DNA from: Cricetomys ansorgei
Taxonomy: Eukaryota; Chordata; Mammalia; Rodentia; Nesomyidae
Direction of reading: 5' to 3'
DNA length: 64,000 bases
Assembly (NCBI GenBank): GCA_026225945.1
Contig: JAMJFZ010000289.1
Location: 4,957,001-5,021,000, forward strand
Positions 11,861 through 24,990 of this stretch are shown piece by piece (positions within the stretch are counted from its first letter, which is position 1; every line of letters starts with the position of its first letter). The notes under the pieces were generated by a model that saw nothing but the letters and a program-made list of their open reading frames with translations, searched no databases and was not told where the DNA came from. A program made the translations under genes and the position numbers.

Positions 11861-14351
11861 CATATTTCATGATACAAAAATACATAGAACTCATTTGAGG
11901 TCACTTGCTTCCTTGATAGGAACATAACGGAATAACATAAGCATTCTTTTGATGACTAACACATGAGTTCCTTCTGGAAATCATAGCAAATGGATTCACC
12001 CAGAGAAAGTATCAGAAACTGAATTTCCGCACGTAATTTATTTTACTTACAGCAGTTTGGGTTTAATTTGACAACTCTCTCATTACAACTCAAAAAAAAA
12101 AAACCCCTCTTCCTCTGTACAAGTGTATTTCCATATTTCCAACTCAGTATAAGCACAGCTGTGAACCAATTACTTTAGAGTTCAACAGCTGGTTGTTCCT
12201 ATCCCTAGCATCAGGGAAAATGTTGAACTTAATCCTAAGGAGACTCCAAAGCACAATACAGAGATAGGTTTCTTTTCTTTTTTCTTACATGTTTTTGTCT
12301 TATTTTGCTTTGTGTTTATTTTTCTGCACTTTGTACCAAGATATGATATGAATAAGATAAGATAAGAATAGATATGTCTTAAATCTTAATATAAATATGC
12401 TATGTGATTGTTTTACTAGGTATTGAGAGTGGCTAGATAAAAGGACACATACTTTATGGTACAAACCAAACATTTGTCTGAGAAACAAATATTTTCTCAG
12501 GGCATCAGCACTGTGAGTGTGTGAATATGAGAATCAAACAACAAAAGTTCATGTTTACTTATGTTTCCTGGAGTTCACTATCCCACAGAAAGAAAACAAA
12601 TTTACATTCAACGTGACTAAACAAACTAACATTCAAGATGTCTGTGCCTACCAGTGTGACTTTTAGCATGGAATCACCTTGCTTATATTTCTCTATGTGA
12701 GCTCTTGGTGAGTCTCCTCACCTCTACCTATAAACAAACATATTAGCCTTGTTTTCATGTGTTCCACAGAGAGAGAGAGAGAGCATGCTCATAATTAACA
12801 CAACCTTTATTCCCTCCATTGATAGGAAGAGAAAAGAGGGGGAATGTGAGCTCCAAGCTACAGCTAATGGTCACATTTGCATCCCAATCTCTCCTAGCAG
12901 TCTCCCCAGGACAAGTAGCTACCATATTGGGCATATCTACACTAACTAATTAGCATGGATGTCTTTCAGCCCCTATTGTGTGTGCTGGGCTTCTGTTGAG
13001 TCATTGAACCTTCTGCTGATGATTGTATTCAGTAATGGCAGGATGTGTGACAGAAGTGGGGGGTGACCCAGGAGGAGAATTCTGTCAGTGTGCTAGGTAG
13101 TAATGGTTATTTGGTGCAGGAAAGAATGTACAGGAGAGAATGTTGTCTACTTTCTGATCTGCAAAGATGCCTCAGTTGAGAGCTCTATCTACGGCAATAC
13201 ACTCTTCTTTGAGATGTTATTCTACCCATCCTGAGAACACTCTTTTGAGGAAAATCTTCTTATAGAAGTATCTGCTTTATCCAAGGGCAGTTTATGCATA
13301 GTCCTGCCATGACATACTTAAGAATTTCCAAACAAAGGACAACAAAAACCTGTGAATTATCACTGAACAAACAGCCAAGAAGCCACACTACTTTTAAAGA
13401 AGTTTTTAATGATAAAACATAAAACTCAGTTGAGAGCAACATAGAGATCAGCAGGTATCATGAGGATTGCAGTAGACCCAGGGCTGAGACATACCTGCTA
13501 ACTGATGTTAAGAGGGAGGAGAAGAGTGGATGTTGGATGTAAAAGATCAGAAAATCTCTCTGGAGTGCTTAGGCAAGGAACAGTCTCTCTTGTCTCACAC
13601 ACGTCTCTGATTTGACTGTGTCTGGCCAGCTCTGGTCTTAGTCCTTTCCTAGACTCCTGTCTGATGCTGTGGTCAGGATTTTTCCCCATATAAACAGTAG
13701 ACCTAACTTACTCCATCCTCTAATATTTGTTTAACACTTGATACAGACATGACTTTCTTTTCATTGCTAATAAGATACCAAATATTTTCAAAACATTATT
13801 CTTCCCTCCAAAAAAATGTTTCTGTTGAAATTTTCTATAAAAAAATGTTACTAGAAATTTCCCTTGTCTTTTTCTTTCAAGAATAAAATGAATTAATGTT
13901 TTTCAATATTCATGTTATAATTTTATTTGTTCCTCTAAGCTACATGTTAATGACTTTTTCTGTTTCCAAATCAATATCATATATGAGTTTTGTTCCATTT
14001 AAGGCTATTGATTATCCTATGGCAAAATTAATTCTTTGTCAAAATTTAATAAAAGTAAGTCAATGCATGCTATTAATGGCCTTTTCATACATTTATATAA
14101 TTAAGGATTAAAGACGTACTGACCATATCTCTAATAATATTATTAATTTTTGCATCGAATATGCTTTCCTTCTGAATATACTCATATGCTAAAATTCCTT
14201 GGTGTGAGGTCAGAGTTTCAATTACGCAGAAAGTGTATATAAATCACTAGTGGTTACTGTACTTGATTCAAATAAAAGGAGGCATTTTTACAAAAGAGCA
14301 TATCAGTTACCATCTGAGAAATTCAGCATTTTTAACAAAAAGAAAGTAGTT
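11861..14351. other. Mostly unique sequence
   Basis: A 2.5-kb stretch with only small low-complexity runs: poly-A at about 12092-12103 and (GA)n at about 12769-12783. The segment near 12645-12740 is weakly MIR-like, but I do not claim it. No gene signal. Confidence 0.55.
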
Positions 14352-14480
14352 TGAGCTGGGTGTGATGTCTCATCCCTCTAATGCCAGTATTTGGGATGGA
14401 GGCTCAGTCACCCAGATTTCTATGGATTCAAAGACAGCCTGGACTACAGTTGAGAAGCTGTTTCAAGAAGTCAACATAAT
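14352..14480 (+). repeat. B1/PB1-like SINE, diverged
   Basis: 'gagctgggtgtgatgtctca', 'tctaatgccagtatttggg', 'cagcctggactacagttga' and 'gaagctgtttcaagaagtc' follow the B1 order (ggcgtggtggc..taatcccagcac..agcctggtctac..ccctgtctcaa). About 20-30% of bases look changed, so this is an old proto-B1/B1 copy. Confidence 0.75.
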
Positions 14481-15299
14481 TTGATAATGGAGGGTATATA
14501 TTTTACATGTGATTTGGGCAATATTAATACAAAACCTCTTTCCCATAAGGAATGAATGTGTATCCTGGGTGTCAGTGGATGCTGAAGAGAGAAAGAAAGG
14601 TGGGAGGAAAGGAGTCAATAGCATGAGAGGCTAAAATAGCAAGTGAGCACTTGCTGACACCCCAAAGGGTAAAAGGTGACAGCGTGGCACATGGTGTTTT
14701 GCTGTGGCTTCTGTGATGTTAACAAATCCACCATCCTAAATTATTAGCAAGATCTACTTAGAATACAGATTTTCTTTTTAAAGCTTGGTGAGGGAAATAA
14801 TGGAAAGCCTACATCATGGAACAGATAGAGGGAGTGTTATCTAGAAGTCCTAGACCCTAGAACCTTCTTAGTGAGAGAAATATCCTAAAAAGGACACGAG
14901 GGGCTGGATTCCAGAGGCATATCTACATCTCAAGAGCCAACAACACCTCTGTGAATACCTCATTTGTCCTAATGTTGTATTAGGGTTAAATATCAAATGC
15001 ATTCAGAAGATATAGCTGACTGGTAATAAGGAGAAAGCCTTTAAATCATAACGAATTCCTGGGCAATTACCAGGGTTACTCTAGAAATCATTTAATTAGT
15101 ATCAGTATGACAATGTCCCACTCCTTTCTCCTTACTATCTAGTAGAAGATGAAAGGGATCTCATTGTTGTTGTTTGTTTGTTCTATTTTGATTTTAATCT
15201 CAGTAATAGGCTGTGTGTTTAGGCTAAGGAGGACTGCCTTGAATTATTTCTACTTCCCTTGTGTCAATTCAGTCATAGAATAGCAATAATTTTTATTTT
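14481..15299. other. Unique sequence, no feature recognised
   Basis: No repeat or coding signal is recognised in this stretch. Confidence 0.6.
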
Positions 15300-15508
15300 T
15301 AAGTTTACTTTTTTTTATATGCATGTTTGTGCATGTGTGTGGATATGTGCACATGAGTATGGGTGCTTGCAGAGACTAGAAGGGTTCCTTAGATCACCTA
15401 GAACTGGAGTTACAGACAGTTGTGACCTCTCCCAACCTGGGTGCTAGGAATCAAACTTGCTTCCTCTGGGAAGAGCAGCAGGAACCACTGAGTCGTTTTT
15501 GTAATCCT
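15300..15508 (-). repeat. B3/B2-class SINE, antisense
   Basis: The plus strand reads GT-rich sequence, then 'ctagaactggagttacaga', 'cagttgtgacctc', 'gggtgctaggaatcaaactt', 'ttcctctgggaagagcag' and 'aaccactgagtc'. This is the reverse complement of a B3/B2 element from tail to tRNA-like head. Confidence 0.9.
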
Positions 15509-15884
15509 GAGTAATAATAATTGTAAGACTACCATTGTCTCATAGGCACCCAATATTGTTATTGAAAATGTTTTATAATAGACAATTAATCATCTGCTAG
15601 CTAATACAATGTCCTGTCTCCTGTTATCTCATGGTAAGTGGCACACATGCTGCTCTGTTAGCTTTTATAACACAAGCTTTTGTATAAATTCATACATATG
15701 AAAAGATGAAATGAGTGCTATAGACTTTAATCAAAGAGTGAACATTGTTTTATATTGGAGATAATGATACCGTGACTTTGTGTTTCTTGACAGGAACTTA
15801 TAACAAAGTTGCCAACTTTAACTCTGTGGTTCCAAGCTGGAAGGACTTCCCCCATGCTTATTAAGTCTGTTTGACATATTTTTC
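15509..15884. other. Unique sequence, nothing recognised
   Basis: AT-rich, with no repeat family or gene signal. Confidence 0.6.
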
Positions 15885-16038
15885 TTGAATAAATAGAGGA
15901 GATTCTGAATCAGCGAGTTTCAGGTTTAGTGAGAGACCTGTCTCAAAAAATATGGGAAGAACATGATTGAAGAAAGAAAACTGAGGTTGTTCTCTGCTTT
16001 TCTCTCTCTCTGTCTCTCTCTCTGTCTCTGTCTGTCTC

Positions 16039-16092
<54 letters not shown>
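15885..16092 (+). repeat. B4 SINE 3' end with (CT)n(CA)26 tail
   Basis: 'gagtttcaggtttagtgaga', 'gacctgtctcaaaaaatatg' and 'ctgaggttgttctctgc' are the 3' third of B4. A CT/TCTG tract (about 15999-16040) and a pure (CA)26 (16041-16092) follow, making a compound microsatellite. Confidence 0.8.
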
Positions 16093-16097
<5 letters not shown>

Positions 16098-17629
16098 TAA
16101 GTTTTGCCTCCATCTTAGTTAAAATAATAAAAGTGGCATATTTTGATAATAGTTCCTCTAATATTGCAATACAGAGGCTAAATCAAGAGATTCCAAACTT
16201 ACCCCTCACTGAAAAATCTGTAGCACAAGACAGAAATTCGTGTTAAAGATATGTAATGTTAAGGACATGCAATTAGGTTGTGCTACCATCTGGTAATTTC
16301 TTCACACATTAAATCCTGCTAAAATAGGCCACCATAAGAAGCCTAGTGCGGGGGAGCTACAGCAGAACTATGTAAGTATGATCTCCTGAGTGAGGTATCC
16401 TCAGCTCCCACCTCATGAACTTAGGGGAAGGGATTCTGGGTTTACAGCAGTTCCTCTTCCTCCACTACCAGGAGCTTCTTTAGAGTAGAACTGAAGTTTC
16501 AAAGGTAATATTTTTGTTCATTTATGCTTTCTTAATTATTCATGCTGCATTATCATGCATCTAATGTACAACTCATAGATCCCAGTAATAGTGAAACAAA
16601 GGTCATCAAAACCAGCAGCCTTCTCTGACTCAATGAAAACAACATGTATGCTATGACTCTTGAACATGGACTTATTGCACCTGTTATCTGGTAGAAAACA
16701 AATAGTAACCTCAAATTCTATTCTTGAATTAGAAGGACCACATGACAGTCTGTTTCATTATTGCCCATGTTTCTCATTCTCTACTTTGTTTTAGAATAAA
16801 CTTCTTGCAATACTAACCAAATTAAAAAAAAAAGGAAGACACTTTCACTATCTATAATGGGCATGGCTGCTCTTCCATTCTGCACTTTATAAGCAGGCTT
16901 TGCCATGCATGTTTTCACGTGGGAACATTCAATGTCCTGAATGAGAAAAGGCAATGCAGAAAAGAACAATTACTGGATCAAACATCAAATAAGTATTTCC
17001 ATCTTTATTACTTTAGATAACATAGTAAGCACATTCAATACTGTCACTGCTTATCAAGAAGAACATTAATAGTTCAGAACAGGAATATTCTACATGAAGT
17101 ATAAGCAGAGAAGGGTCTTCTATTTTGCATCTTTTAACCTTTATATGTAGGACTTTTTTTTTTAATCTTTTGGCTTCTACCAAATATAACTCACTGAATG
17201 CCAAATATTTAACAATTCACCAAGAATTATGGTAAACAGTTACATTTTCTGCCAGCAATTCTATGTGAGATTGCTTTAACACAATGTCTGACTTGAAACC
17301 ACTTGACCTACTCAGGAAGTATGTGTGCAGTCTCAAATACTTTGCCTGTGTAACTTTGTGAAAAATCCAGGTACTTTGTATTCTTCTAACTGAATAGTGA
17401 CTAAACCCCTGATACCTCGAAGTTGATCTGAGAAAAGGCAAGCAGCTTCTAATTGAACTTCTGATCCTCCTGCCTCCTAATTGGTGGCAGTTTAGATTTG
17501 CCCTTAGGTAAATCCTAATAAGCCACACAGTTTCATTTATGAATAATGTCTTCAATCTTTTCTCTACCTTTGCAGATACCTACATATTTCTAATTTTGGT
17601 TTCTCTATTTTCTTCTGGGTAGTTATTTT
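16093..17629. other. Unique sequence; possible B1 scrap near 17450
   Basis: No named repeat overall. At 17455-17510 a short 'gatcctcctgcctcc' phrase suggests an old antisense B1-type fragment, not enough to call. The 112-codon minus-strand frame at 17217-17555 has no recognisable domain and I do not consider it a gene. Confidence 0.5.
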
Positions 17630-18640
17630 ATTGTGTATTATATTTTGGGAGTCATCCCTCCCAACTCCTCCCTCTAACTCCTCCCATCTGCTTCTGACTC
17701 CTGTTCCCTCTCAAATTCATGGCCTCTTTTTCATTAATCATTATCATTACACATACATATATAAATGAATACATATATATAAATAACCTGGTAAGTCTAC
17801 ATAGTACTGCTTACATGTGTATATTTTTATGGCTGACCACTTGCTTCTGGTCTCATCCCTAAGAAAAATTCATTCTCCCTTTCTTAAAAGTCAGTTGTTT
17901 GCAGCTTGTAACATTTAATTTCCGGTAACTTTTCATTTAAGTGTGGGGTCATGTGAGATTTCTCCCAACCACTTTGGGATGCCATCTAGTGTTAGATTTG
18001 TTCAGGTCTTATATAGGCAGCCATATTTTTGAGATTTCATAGCTGTAGCTTCCTTGTCATTTCCAGGAAACACAATCTCACATCAGACTTTCTGATCCTC
18101 TGGGTCTTAGAATCATTCTGTCTCATGTTCAATGATGTTCCCTGGGCCTTAAGTGTAGGAGTTGTGGATCGGCATCTCACAGTCAGCTAAGTAGTTGTGG
18201 CTCTTTATCTCTGTCTATTGTGAAAAGAATATTCTTGGATACGGGGTGAGAGCTACATTTATTTGTGGGTATACAGATAAGTATTTAGAATGTAATTATA
18301 TGATTTAGAAAAGTGACAGTACTTTCTATGATTTCTCCCTTTTAAGTGAGTTTTACATCAAGTGGACAGCGGCCAGTTAGCAGCAACATAGAAGTGCTAC
18401 TATTGCACATTTAGAGATATCTGGCTATGCTTGCCAATATTGTGAGTCATAGTTTTCATAGGTGGGACGATTGATTGCTTTTCTCCTTTGACAGATTGCA
18501 TATCATCTTATGGTATTATGAAAGTTTGTCTTCACAGAGGACATTTTGGGGTTAGATCCAACTGGAAAGCTCTGAGTCTTATGCCTAAACTACAAAGTGT
18601 CTTCAGTAAAAGTGACGTATCTTGCCTTCTTACTTAACAA
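17630..18640 (-). mobile_element. L1 (Lx-type) 3' UTR, antisense
   Basis: The plus strand matches the reverse complement of a rodent L1 3' UTR over about 1 kb: 'caactcctccctctaactcc', 'ctctcaaattcatggcctct', 'taggcagccatatttttga', 'gatttcatagctgtagctt', 'cacaatctcacatcagactt', 'gttccctgggccttaagtgt' and 'atgctatcacaatat'-type sequence later. ORF2 is not reached. The right end is gradual. Confidence 0.88.
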
Positions 18641-19284
18641 AAAATATTACAAACCCTCTGTCTATTGTGTTGTTGTTAAATTTAAACTTGGCTACTACAG
18701 TATTTTATACTTTATAATTTCTTCCTTAATTTTATTTAGTAGACTAAAGGTCTGAATATGTGTCTCCAAAGAATGGCTCAGAATTCCTGAATCTTAATTT
18801 CTAATTGCTAAATAAGCATAACCGAAGTTAATAATTTTAAAGATTTCATTCCATGTTGGGATTGTTTTCTCATTATATGTCCTCTTGAAGAATGTTCTCT
18901 CAATTGTAAGGGAATTCTAAAATTACATAATAGCCTTATATATGGACAAATATCCTTTGTCCATATCAATTTTCTATTCCTACAGTTGTACTTTAAATGA
19001 ACACTTTACATGAAAAAACATCTCTTCACAGTCTTCTGGTCACTCCTCTCCCCAACTTCAGGAGTTACTCTCTGAATCTTCTCACCTTCAGCCCTGGTGA
19101 TTCTACTGCAATTACTGGAAGGTGGAGTCAGACATCTCTATGAAAAAAGTGAGCAGTAGGATTAAAGAAGCAGATTTGGTTAAGAAAAGATCAATAGACA
19201 AGGTCTTGAACTACTTAAAGAAATAAATCAGAGTAATAAATATTGGATCATTCTTAGGAACCTAAATTTTTGAAACAGAAGCAC
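18641..19284. other. Unique sequence, nothing recognised
   Basis: AT-rich; no repeat or coding signal recognised. Confidence 0.6.
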
Positions 19285-19445
19285 AAAACTTGAGCTTAGA
19301 TGACCTAATTTGAGTGAAATTTCATTGCTTAGCAGTGGGGAGGTACTTAACTCTCTGAGATTCTTTAGCTGCTTTAGAATTAGAAAAGTTGTGATTCTAC
19401 CATCCTTAGATGGCTAGCTCAGGAATGAAATTAGATAACTAATGA
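19285..19445 (+). repeat. MIR-like ancient SINE
   Basis: 'gggaggtacttaactctctg', 'agattctttagctgcttta' and the following 'gctcaggaatgaaattagat' follow the MIR central and 3' pattern (gcaagttacttaacctctctgagcctcagtttc..gaggattaaatgagat). Confidence 0.6.
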
Positions 19446-20269
19446 AAAAAGATCTGTTAAACTGTAAATTCCAGGGAAGCTTTGATACATTAGCAACTTG
19501 ACAATATTTTTATGTTTGAATGGTAAGTTTACACAAATTTTATTCAAAGTTTAGTCTATAATACAACAGCAGTTAACAAATAAATTATTCTTACATAATC
19601 TTATGTATTCAAAATATTCTAACTAATGCCATTTATGTCTTTGGCCCCCGAAAAAATACAGCAAAGAATGACTACAACTTCTTTGATGCAGGACTAGTAT
19701 TTCATTTTCTTGATAAATTTACTTTTTATTAGTTTCAGAAAATAAAACATAATAGAAATTTCGAAAAGTTAACTGATCTAAGTAAATCTCTTCAAAAATA
19801 TTGTAGAATCCATCAAGCTGAAGAAACTGGTTTTGGTGAAGTCACCACACTTTTTGCCTGTCCCCTTTTTTACATACCAGTATGGGGATAAATACTCAAA
19901 TTTTTACATCAACATAATCGCAAATTACCAGATGTTTAGACCCTCAAGGCCTTCATATAACAGCTGGACACTTACATGCTAAATTCTCTCTTGCCAACCA
20001 CCTAGCATGTTTATTTGGCATTATACAGATTTGCTAATTTAACAATGCAGGACAGCTTTTAAGTCACATGACCACAATTCTGACATGCACACATGTTACA
20101 ATTAGCGCTTTGCTATAATATATATAATATAAATATGGCCTTTTTAAGTAAGGCCAACATTTTCAAAAGGTGAAATGGTAGAGTAATGTGGTTGAGTATA
20201 AATTAAAATTGCCATGTACTCTGCTATATAACTTCAGAACATTATTTAAGCTCTGGACTTCTTGCATGT
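19446..20269. other. Unique AT-rich sequence
   Basis: No repeat family recognised. A short AT run (ataatatatataatataaat) lies near 20115. Confidence 0.55.
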
Positions 20270-20745
20270 AGTAATGATTCTATTCTTCCCATTGGATAAC
20301 TGTGAATTCAGTCCAGAAATGTGCATAAATCATGAACACAAATACCACACAAGTGGTTATTTATTGTATCAAATTTGGTATGAGGACAACAGATTTCAAT
20401 AATGAAAATATTAGAACTCTTTTTATACAGTGTGTGACACATTTTTTATCTCTAATACTTTCATGGCATTTGCTAAACTCTGAAGCATGACCATTTTCCA
20501 GGAAATGAATTCATCTGCACTTATAGTCTGGAATGATTAGAGTAACTGCTTTGCTATTCAGACCTCAAGAAGTCAGGACTAGCAATAATTTGGTAATTAT
20601 TTATAGCAAATACTTGTAAGGCCGTGATAGTTACCATGGTGTCTTGCCAATAAATATTAGATAATGGATTAATATATATTTTTAATGAGGACGATAAAGT
20701 GCCTCAATCAAAATCAAGTTAATTAGCTATTACCATAAAGATACT
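20270..20745. other. Unique block with homeodomain-like motifs; possible conserved element
   Basis: No repeat is recognised over about 475 bp. The block contains clustered ATTA/TAAT cores, e.g. 'aagttaattagctattacc' near 20719 and 'gtaattatttatag' near 20593. This is an inference from composition only; no conservation data are available here. Confidence 0.25.
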
Positions 20746-20905
20746 GAACTTGATTTAGTGCTTTCTTTGTGATAAGCATCTTATGTCAATTGTCTCGTGT
20801 AGCCTTCTCAGTCACCACATGACATTTATCATGCTGTCATTCCCATTAAAAATATAGGAGATAAAGTAGGCAGCCCTGTTGATGTAGAGCTCCAAAGTAC
20901 TGGAA
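20746..20905 (+). repeat. MIR-like ancient SINE
   Basis: 'tagtgctttctttgtgataa', 'gcatcttatgtcaattgtct' and 'cattcccattaaaaatata' resemble the MIR segment 'gcttactatgtgcc..ttatctcatttaatcctcac..ccattttacagat', heavily decayed. Confidence 0.5.
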
Positions 20906-22399
20906 TCTCAAATAAGGATGCAGATGGTCAGTCGCTGGAGCTAAAGGTTTAAGATTTTGATTGATAGTTTATCATGATTAAGTGGAAGCATCAGATACTT
21001 ATATCTTCTTTCTAGGGGTACAAGTCTCCTTCAATGTATCTTGGCCTGCAGGAAAGATTTTAAGTTTCTTTGTGCCCAAAATGGTATAGGAACCCTATAT
21101 AGTCAGAATCATGAGGAAAAATCAAGGAGAAAGTAGTTTGTTTTACATTCTCATTTCATAAGAGAGTTATACAAGAAAATAGTGCCAACAGTGATATTGA
21201 TGTGTAAATTACTAACTATTAGAAAGTATCACTGAATCCTTAAACAGATGCTGTGAACACTGGCTTCAGTTTTCAAGCATTCATTGACCTATGGTTTTTC
21301 TTGATAGATACTGAAGACAGGAAAAGACTGCTCATTTTCTTGCTAATGAAGAAGTCTACATAAGTAGCTCAGAAAAAAAAAAAAGTCTTTATGCAGAATA
21401 CTTCTGGTTCTGCAAATAGTCTTCTAGATAAAATTAAAATATCAGTAGCTTAAGAGGACCCAAAATATTTTGATTCCTCCTCTCAAATATGTCTGATATA
21501 AAAGTAATGTAAAATAGAAACTTTAGAGATACAGAGATCTGACCATAATAGCAAAGTTTCTCAAAGATGCTGGATAGATGGACACAACATGTAATAAAGA
21601 ATTCAGGTTTGCATTTCATGGCTGTCCTGTTGGGTCAACCAGAGTATATCCATCAATCAAATCACTTTTTGGCTAGCTGTCTTGCTAAGATCAACAAATT
21701 GGTCAACCAATGATACTTATGGTATAACAAAAACAATGAAGTTTGTATCATGAAGAGTAAACTATGTACCTATCTACCATTTTACTTAAATGTGTTCATG
21801 TAATCATGAATTGCTTATAGTCCAATTAAAGTTGCTCATTGACAACTATAATGTCTACTTAGTGCAGTAAGATCAGGACTCATCTACGTGAGACATGACA
21901 GTAGTGGTGTCTCTCAGAAGGCCAATATAAAGGGTCAATGTCATTAAACTGAGACCACAGACTAAGGGGCCAGATCAAATATTAGTATTTTCATTTCATT
22001 TTAATATCCTTTTCACTTTTGTTTTAATTAGTATATGGGATATACATTTTTAAATGAGAATTCTGTTTTTATTAAACAACATTTTTCTGTTTAATCCAAA
22101 AATATTCAAACATTTCTTTTCCATATTTAATGATGTAACCCAAATAAAACTGCTACTTGTGTTGACACAAGTTTTAAAGGAATGTACAAACCTTAACACC
22201 TATTGAATCAATTTTTGGAGGAGAAAATATACTATGGAGACATTATCAAATTAAATATAAACCTTCCAAAGTTTTTTAACTACATCGGTATATTGTTACA
22301 TAGATCTTGAGTTTATGATCTAATTTTATTTATTTATTTATCACTAGAAAAAATTAAAGGAACATTTTATAGCTGAAGACTAAAAGAATTTTTTGTGGA
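20906..22399. other. Unique AT-rich sequence
   Basis: Includes a poly-A run at about 21370-21383 and a TTTA-rich patch near 22325-22342. No repeat family or coding signal is recognised. Confidence 0.55.
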
Positions 22400-22490
22400 T
22401 TTTATTTCCTATAGTACTAGGCATAATACCCAAAGCCTTGTGCATGCTAGACACATCTTCCCCCCATGAGCTCCATGCCAAGATTCTTCT
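22400..22490 (-). repeat. ID-type SINE (tRNA-Ala-derived), antisense
   Basis: The plus strand reads 'tactaggcataatacccaaa', 'gccttgtgcatgctagacac' and 'ccccatgagctcca', the reverse complement of the ID/BC1-type head 'gagctatatccccag..ctagcatgcacaaggccctgggttc'. It is diverged, so not a recent copy. Confidence 0.75.
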
Positions 22491-24221
22491 TTCTGTATTT
22501 CCTAGGTTTCTGAAATGGTTCAGGAAGAAATGTCTATAGTGTATTGTATATTTAGTAGAGTGTGAAGAAGAGATGGCATATGAGCAAATGAGCCTGTGAG
22601 CAATACTTTCACTTTTTTTTAGCTTATTGTCTTTATTAAGTCAATTATCCAAAGTTTAAATTCCAAAACTTTCTACTAGACCAGAACCTATCAAAATCTG
22701 TGTATCTTTGGTATGATATATTGTCTACATCCAGACTGTCTACCTTTGAGTGTTAGTTATCTTGCTACAAAACAACAACAACAAGATGTGGCTTTTAAAA
22801 CAGTAGGCATACAGCTTGACTGCCAGGTTTATTCATGGAGAAAACAGGCTGAAATTACAGGCACTCTCCTACCCTGGAGTTTAGGTAGTATCCCAAGCAA
22901 AGAAAAGCACTTCTCATTCTGAGTGTATTAAGAAAGGAAGACAGGCTGCTTTAGTTCATTCTGCTTTCAAGGGTGAGTCATTCACCCTGTGCCACTGCTG
23001 AAGGGAGGCATTTTTATTGATTTGCAGATTAAGAATCTATTTAAAAAGCAATAAATCAATCCTTGTCTTAAAGCCTACTGCAACAAGCTCAGGAACTTGA
23101 AAGTAATCACTGCTGTTTGAGGAGAGCTTAGTTAACTGTGTTTCTTTTAATGATAGAGAAAACCATAGCTCATAATGAAGGTGTCGAATATTGAAGATCT
23201 TGATGAAAAGTTGGAAGATTGAGCTGGCATAAATCAATGCATGCATCCAGAAGCCGCCAGGTGGATAAAAGAGCAGAGGCCCCTGTACTGTGATTGCACT
23301 GCATTTGAAAGTCAACAACCACCTCACGTCTACTCAGAACTCCTTGCACACGGAACCATTGTCAGGATTTTATCATATAACATGATAAAGAGTTATCTAA
23401 TTAAGGATGACAATAGACCTTAATCAAAGTTGAAGATTTATTTTTATCAGATGTTTGTGTTTATAAGGCGAAAAGGTGATTCTCCTTTAGATTCTATAAA
23501 TTGTATACAAGAAATGATAGTTTCCAAGACATATCAAAAAAATGATTGGACATTAAAACTTGCCCATTTCTATGATGCTTTGGTCACATTTCACAAAAAT
23601 ATCTTGGAGGTAGAGAGAAAACAAAAGAATATTTCACCAAATTAGGATTTTGTTGGGATTTTAGAACCTTACTAATCAGCCTCATTTGAGTAAATTCAGA
23701 CAATATAAAGACGTCTACTCTATTATCTCTAAATAGCTGATTGCAGAATACTTCCATAATTATGGATTTCCAATGTACTGTCTTTGTTTTTAAAAAGTAT
23801 TGAGGCAATATCATATTTCACCCAAAACCATGGATTATTGTCAGTGAATGAAAGTACCCAATGAAAATTAGTGAAAATAATCTTCCTCTTTCTGAAAATT
23901 TATTATTTTGAAAATTACATGGTTTTAAGAAATAGAACTTTTTAAAATGTAAAATGGCATAATTTGCTTAGAAAAAAAGGAAAACAATCTGAACTTGATT
24001 AAAAAATGTCTTTGCAACATGATTATCATTATCTTTTATTTTCAGAGGATCAAAAATATTTGAATTTCCTAGCAAACATGTGCTAGGTCCTTATTCACAG
24101 TTTAAAATATACCACTAGGAAACATCTTTTAAGATATTGAAATGCTCCATTTCCTTTTTTTTTAGGTGAAGCTTAACATCACCATACTTTTTGCCCTTTT
24201 TTGTTTTTAGCTGAAATATTT
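22491..24221. other. Unique sequence, no feature recognised
   Basis: Holds poly-T at about 22611-22620, a (CAA)n scrap near 22772 and poly-T at about 24156-24165. The segment at 23040-23470 looks single-copy, with a few TAAT/TTAATC cores. The overlapping frames at 23037-23327 and 23241-23423 lie on opposite strands and have no recognisable domain. Confidence 0.55.
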
Positions 24222-24990
24222 TTCGTTACATTATGATCGCAGTTTCCTTTTCCCCAACTCTTCCCAGATATTCCCACCTCTCATACCAACATAACTCCAT
24301 GTCTGTTTTTTCTTTCTCTCCTTAGAAAACAAACAGGCAAAAAACAGAATAAAAAGAACAAAACACAAGAAACAAATACACAAATACTCAAAGGTGGTGC
24401 ATGACTTTAATTCCAGCACTTGGGAAGCAGAGTCAGGTGGATCTCTGTGAGTTTGAGGCCAGCCTGGTCTACAGAGTGAGTTTCAGTACAGCCAGAGTTA
24501 CAACAGAGAAAACACGTCTTGAAGACAACAGCAAAAATAAAATAAAATAAAATAAAATAAAATAAAATAAAATAAAATAAAATAAAATAAAATAAAATAA
24601 AATAAGAGCAATATGAGACACAAAGTCTATAAAGAGCAAAAGTACTATTGAATTTGTTTCATGTTGACCATCTACTGCTGGTCATGGAACCTGCCCTTAA
24701 ATGTGGTGAGCATACCTACTGAGACTCCATTGGAGAAAACTAATTTTTATATTTAAGAAGATGCCAATTTGAGGTATCTTCTTGGCTAGGAGATTAGGGG
24801 TGATAGATATGTCTACTTCCCCTTCTCAGTGGTGGGACCCCAGCTGGCTTGGCCTGAACCTGTATGTGCCCTATGCATGCTGCCACAGTTCCTGTGAGTT
24901 CATATGTGCATCATTTCTGTTGTGTCTGGAAGACACTGATTCCTTAAAATCACCCATCCTCTCTTTAGAAGTCTTGAGATACACTATGAG
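24222..24990 (-). mobile_element. L1 3' UTR, antisense, split by a B1 insertion
   Basis: Left part 24222-24389: 'ttttccccaactcttccc' and an A/C-rich stretch. Right part 24606-24990: 'agcaatatgagacacaaagt', 'tgaccatctactgctggtca', 'gactccattggagaaaacta', 'gtgggaccccagctggcttg', 'catgctgccacagttcctgt' and 'ttgtgtctggaagacactga'. All follow the reverse complement of a rodent Lx-family 3' UTR. The plus-strand frame at 24782-24994 is a shadow. Confidence 0.9.
24390..24605 (+). repeat. B1 SINE with (AAAAT)n tail, inserted in L1
   Basis: 'aggtggtgcatgactttaat', 'tccagcacttgggaagcaga', 'gatctctgtgagtttgaggc' and 'cagcctggtctacagagtg' identify a 5'-shortened B1. Its A-tail has become a regular (AAAAT) pentanucleotide tract of about 14 units (24535-24605). 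The L1 3' UTR resumes immediately after, so the B1 is the younger of the two. Confidence 0.95.

Noticed and set aside
12645..12740. Weak MIR-like sequence
   Set aside because: Too few matching phrases to separate from chance.
17217..17555. 112-codon minus-strand frame
   Set aside because: No recognisable domain, no exon signals, and a possible B1 scrap inside.
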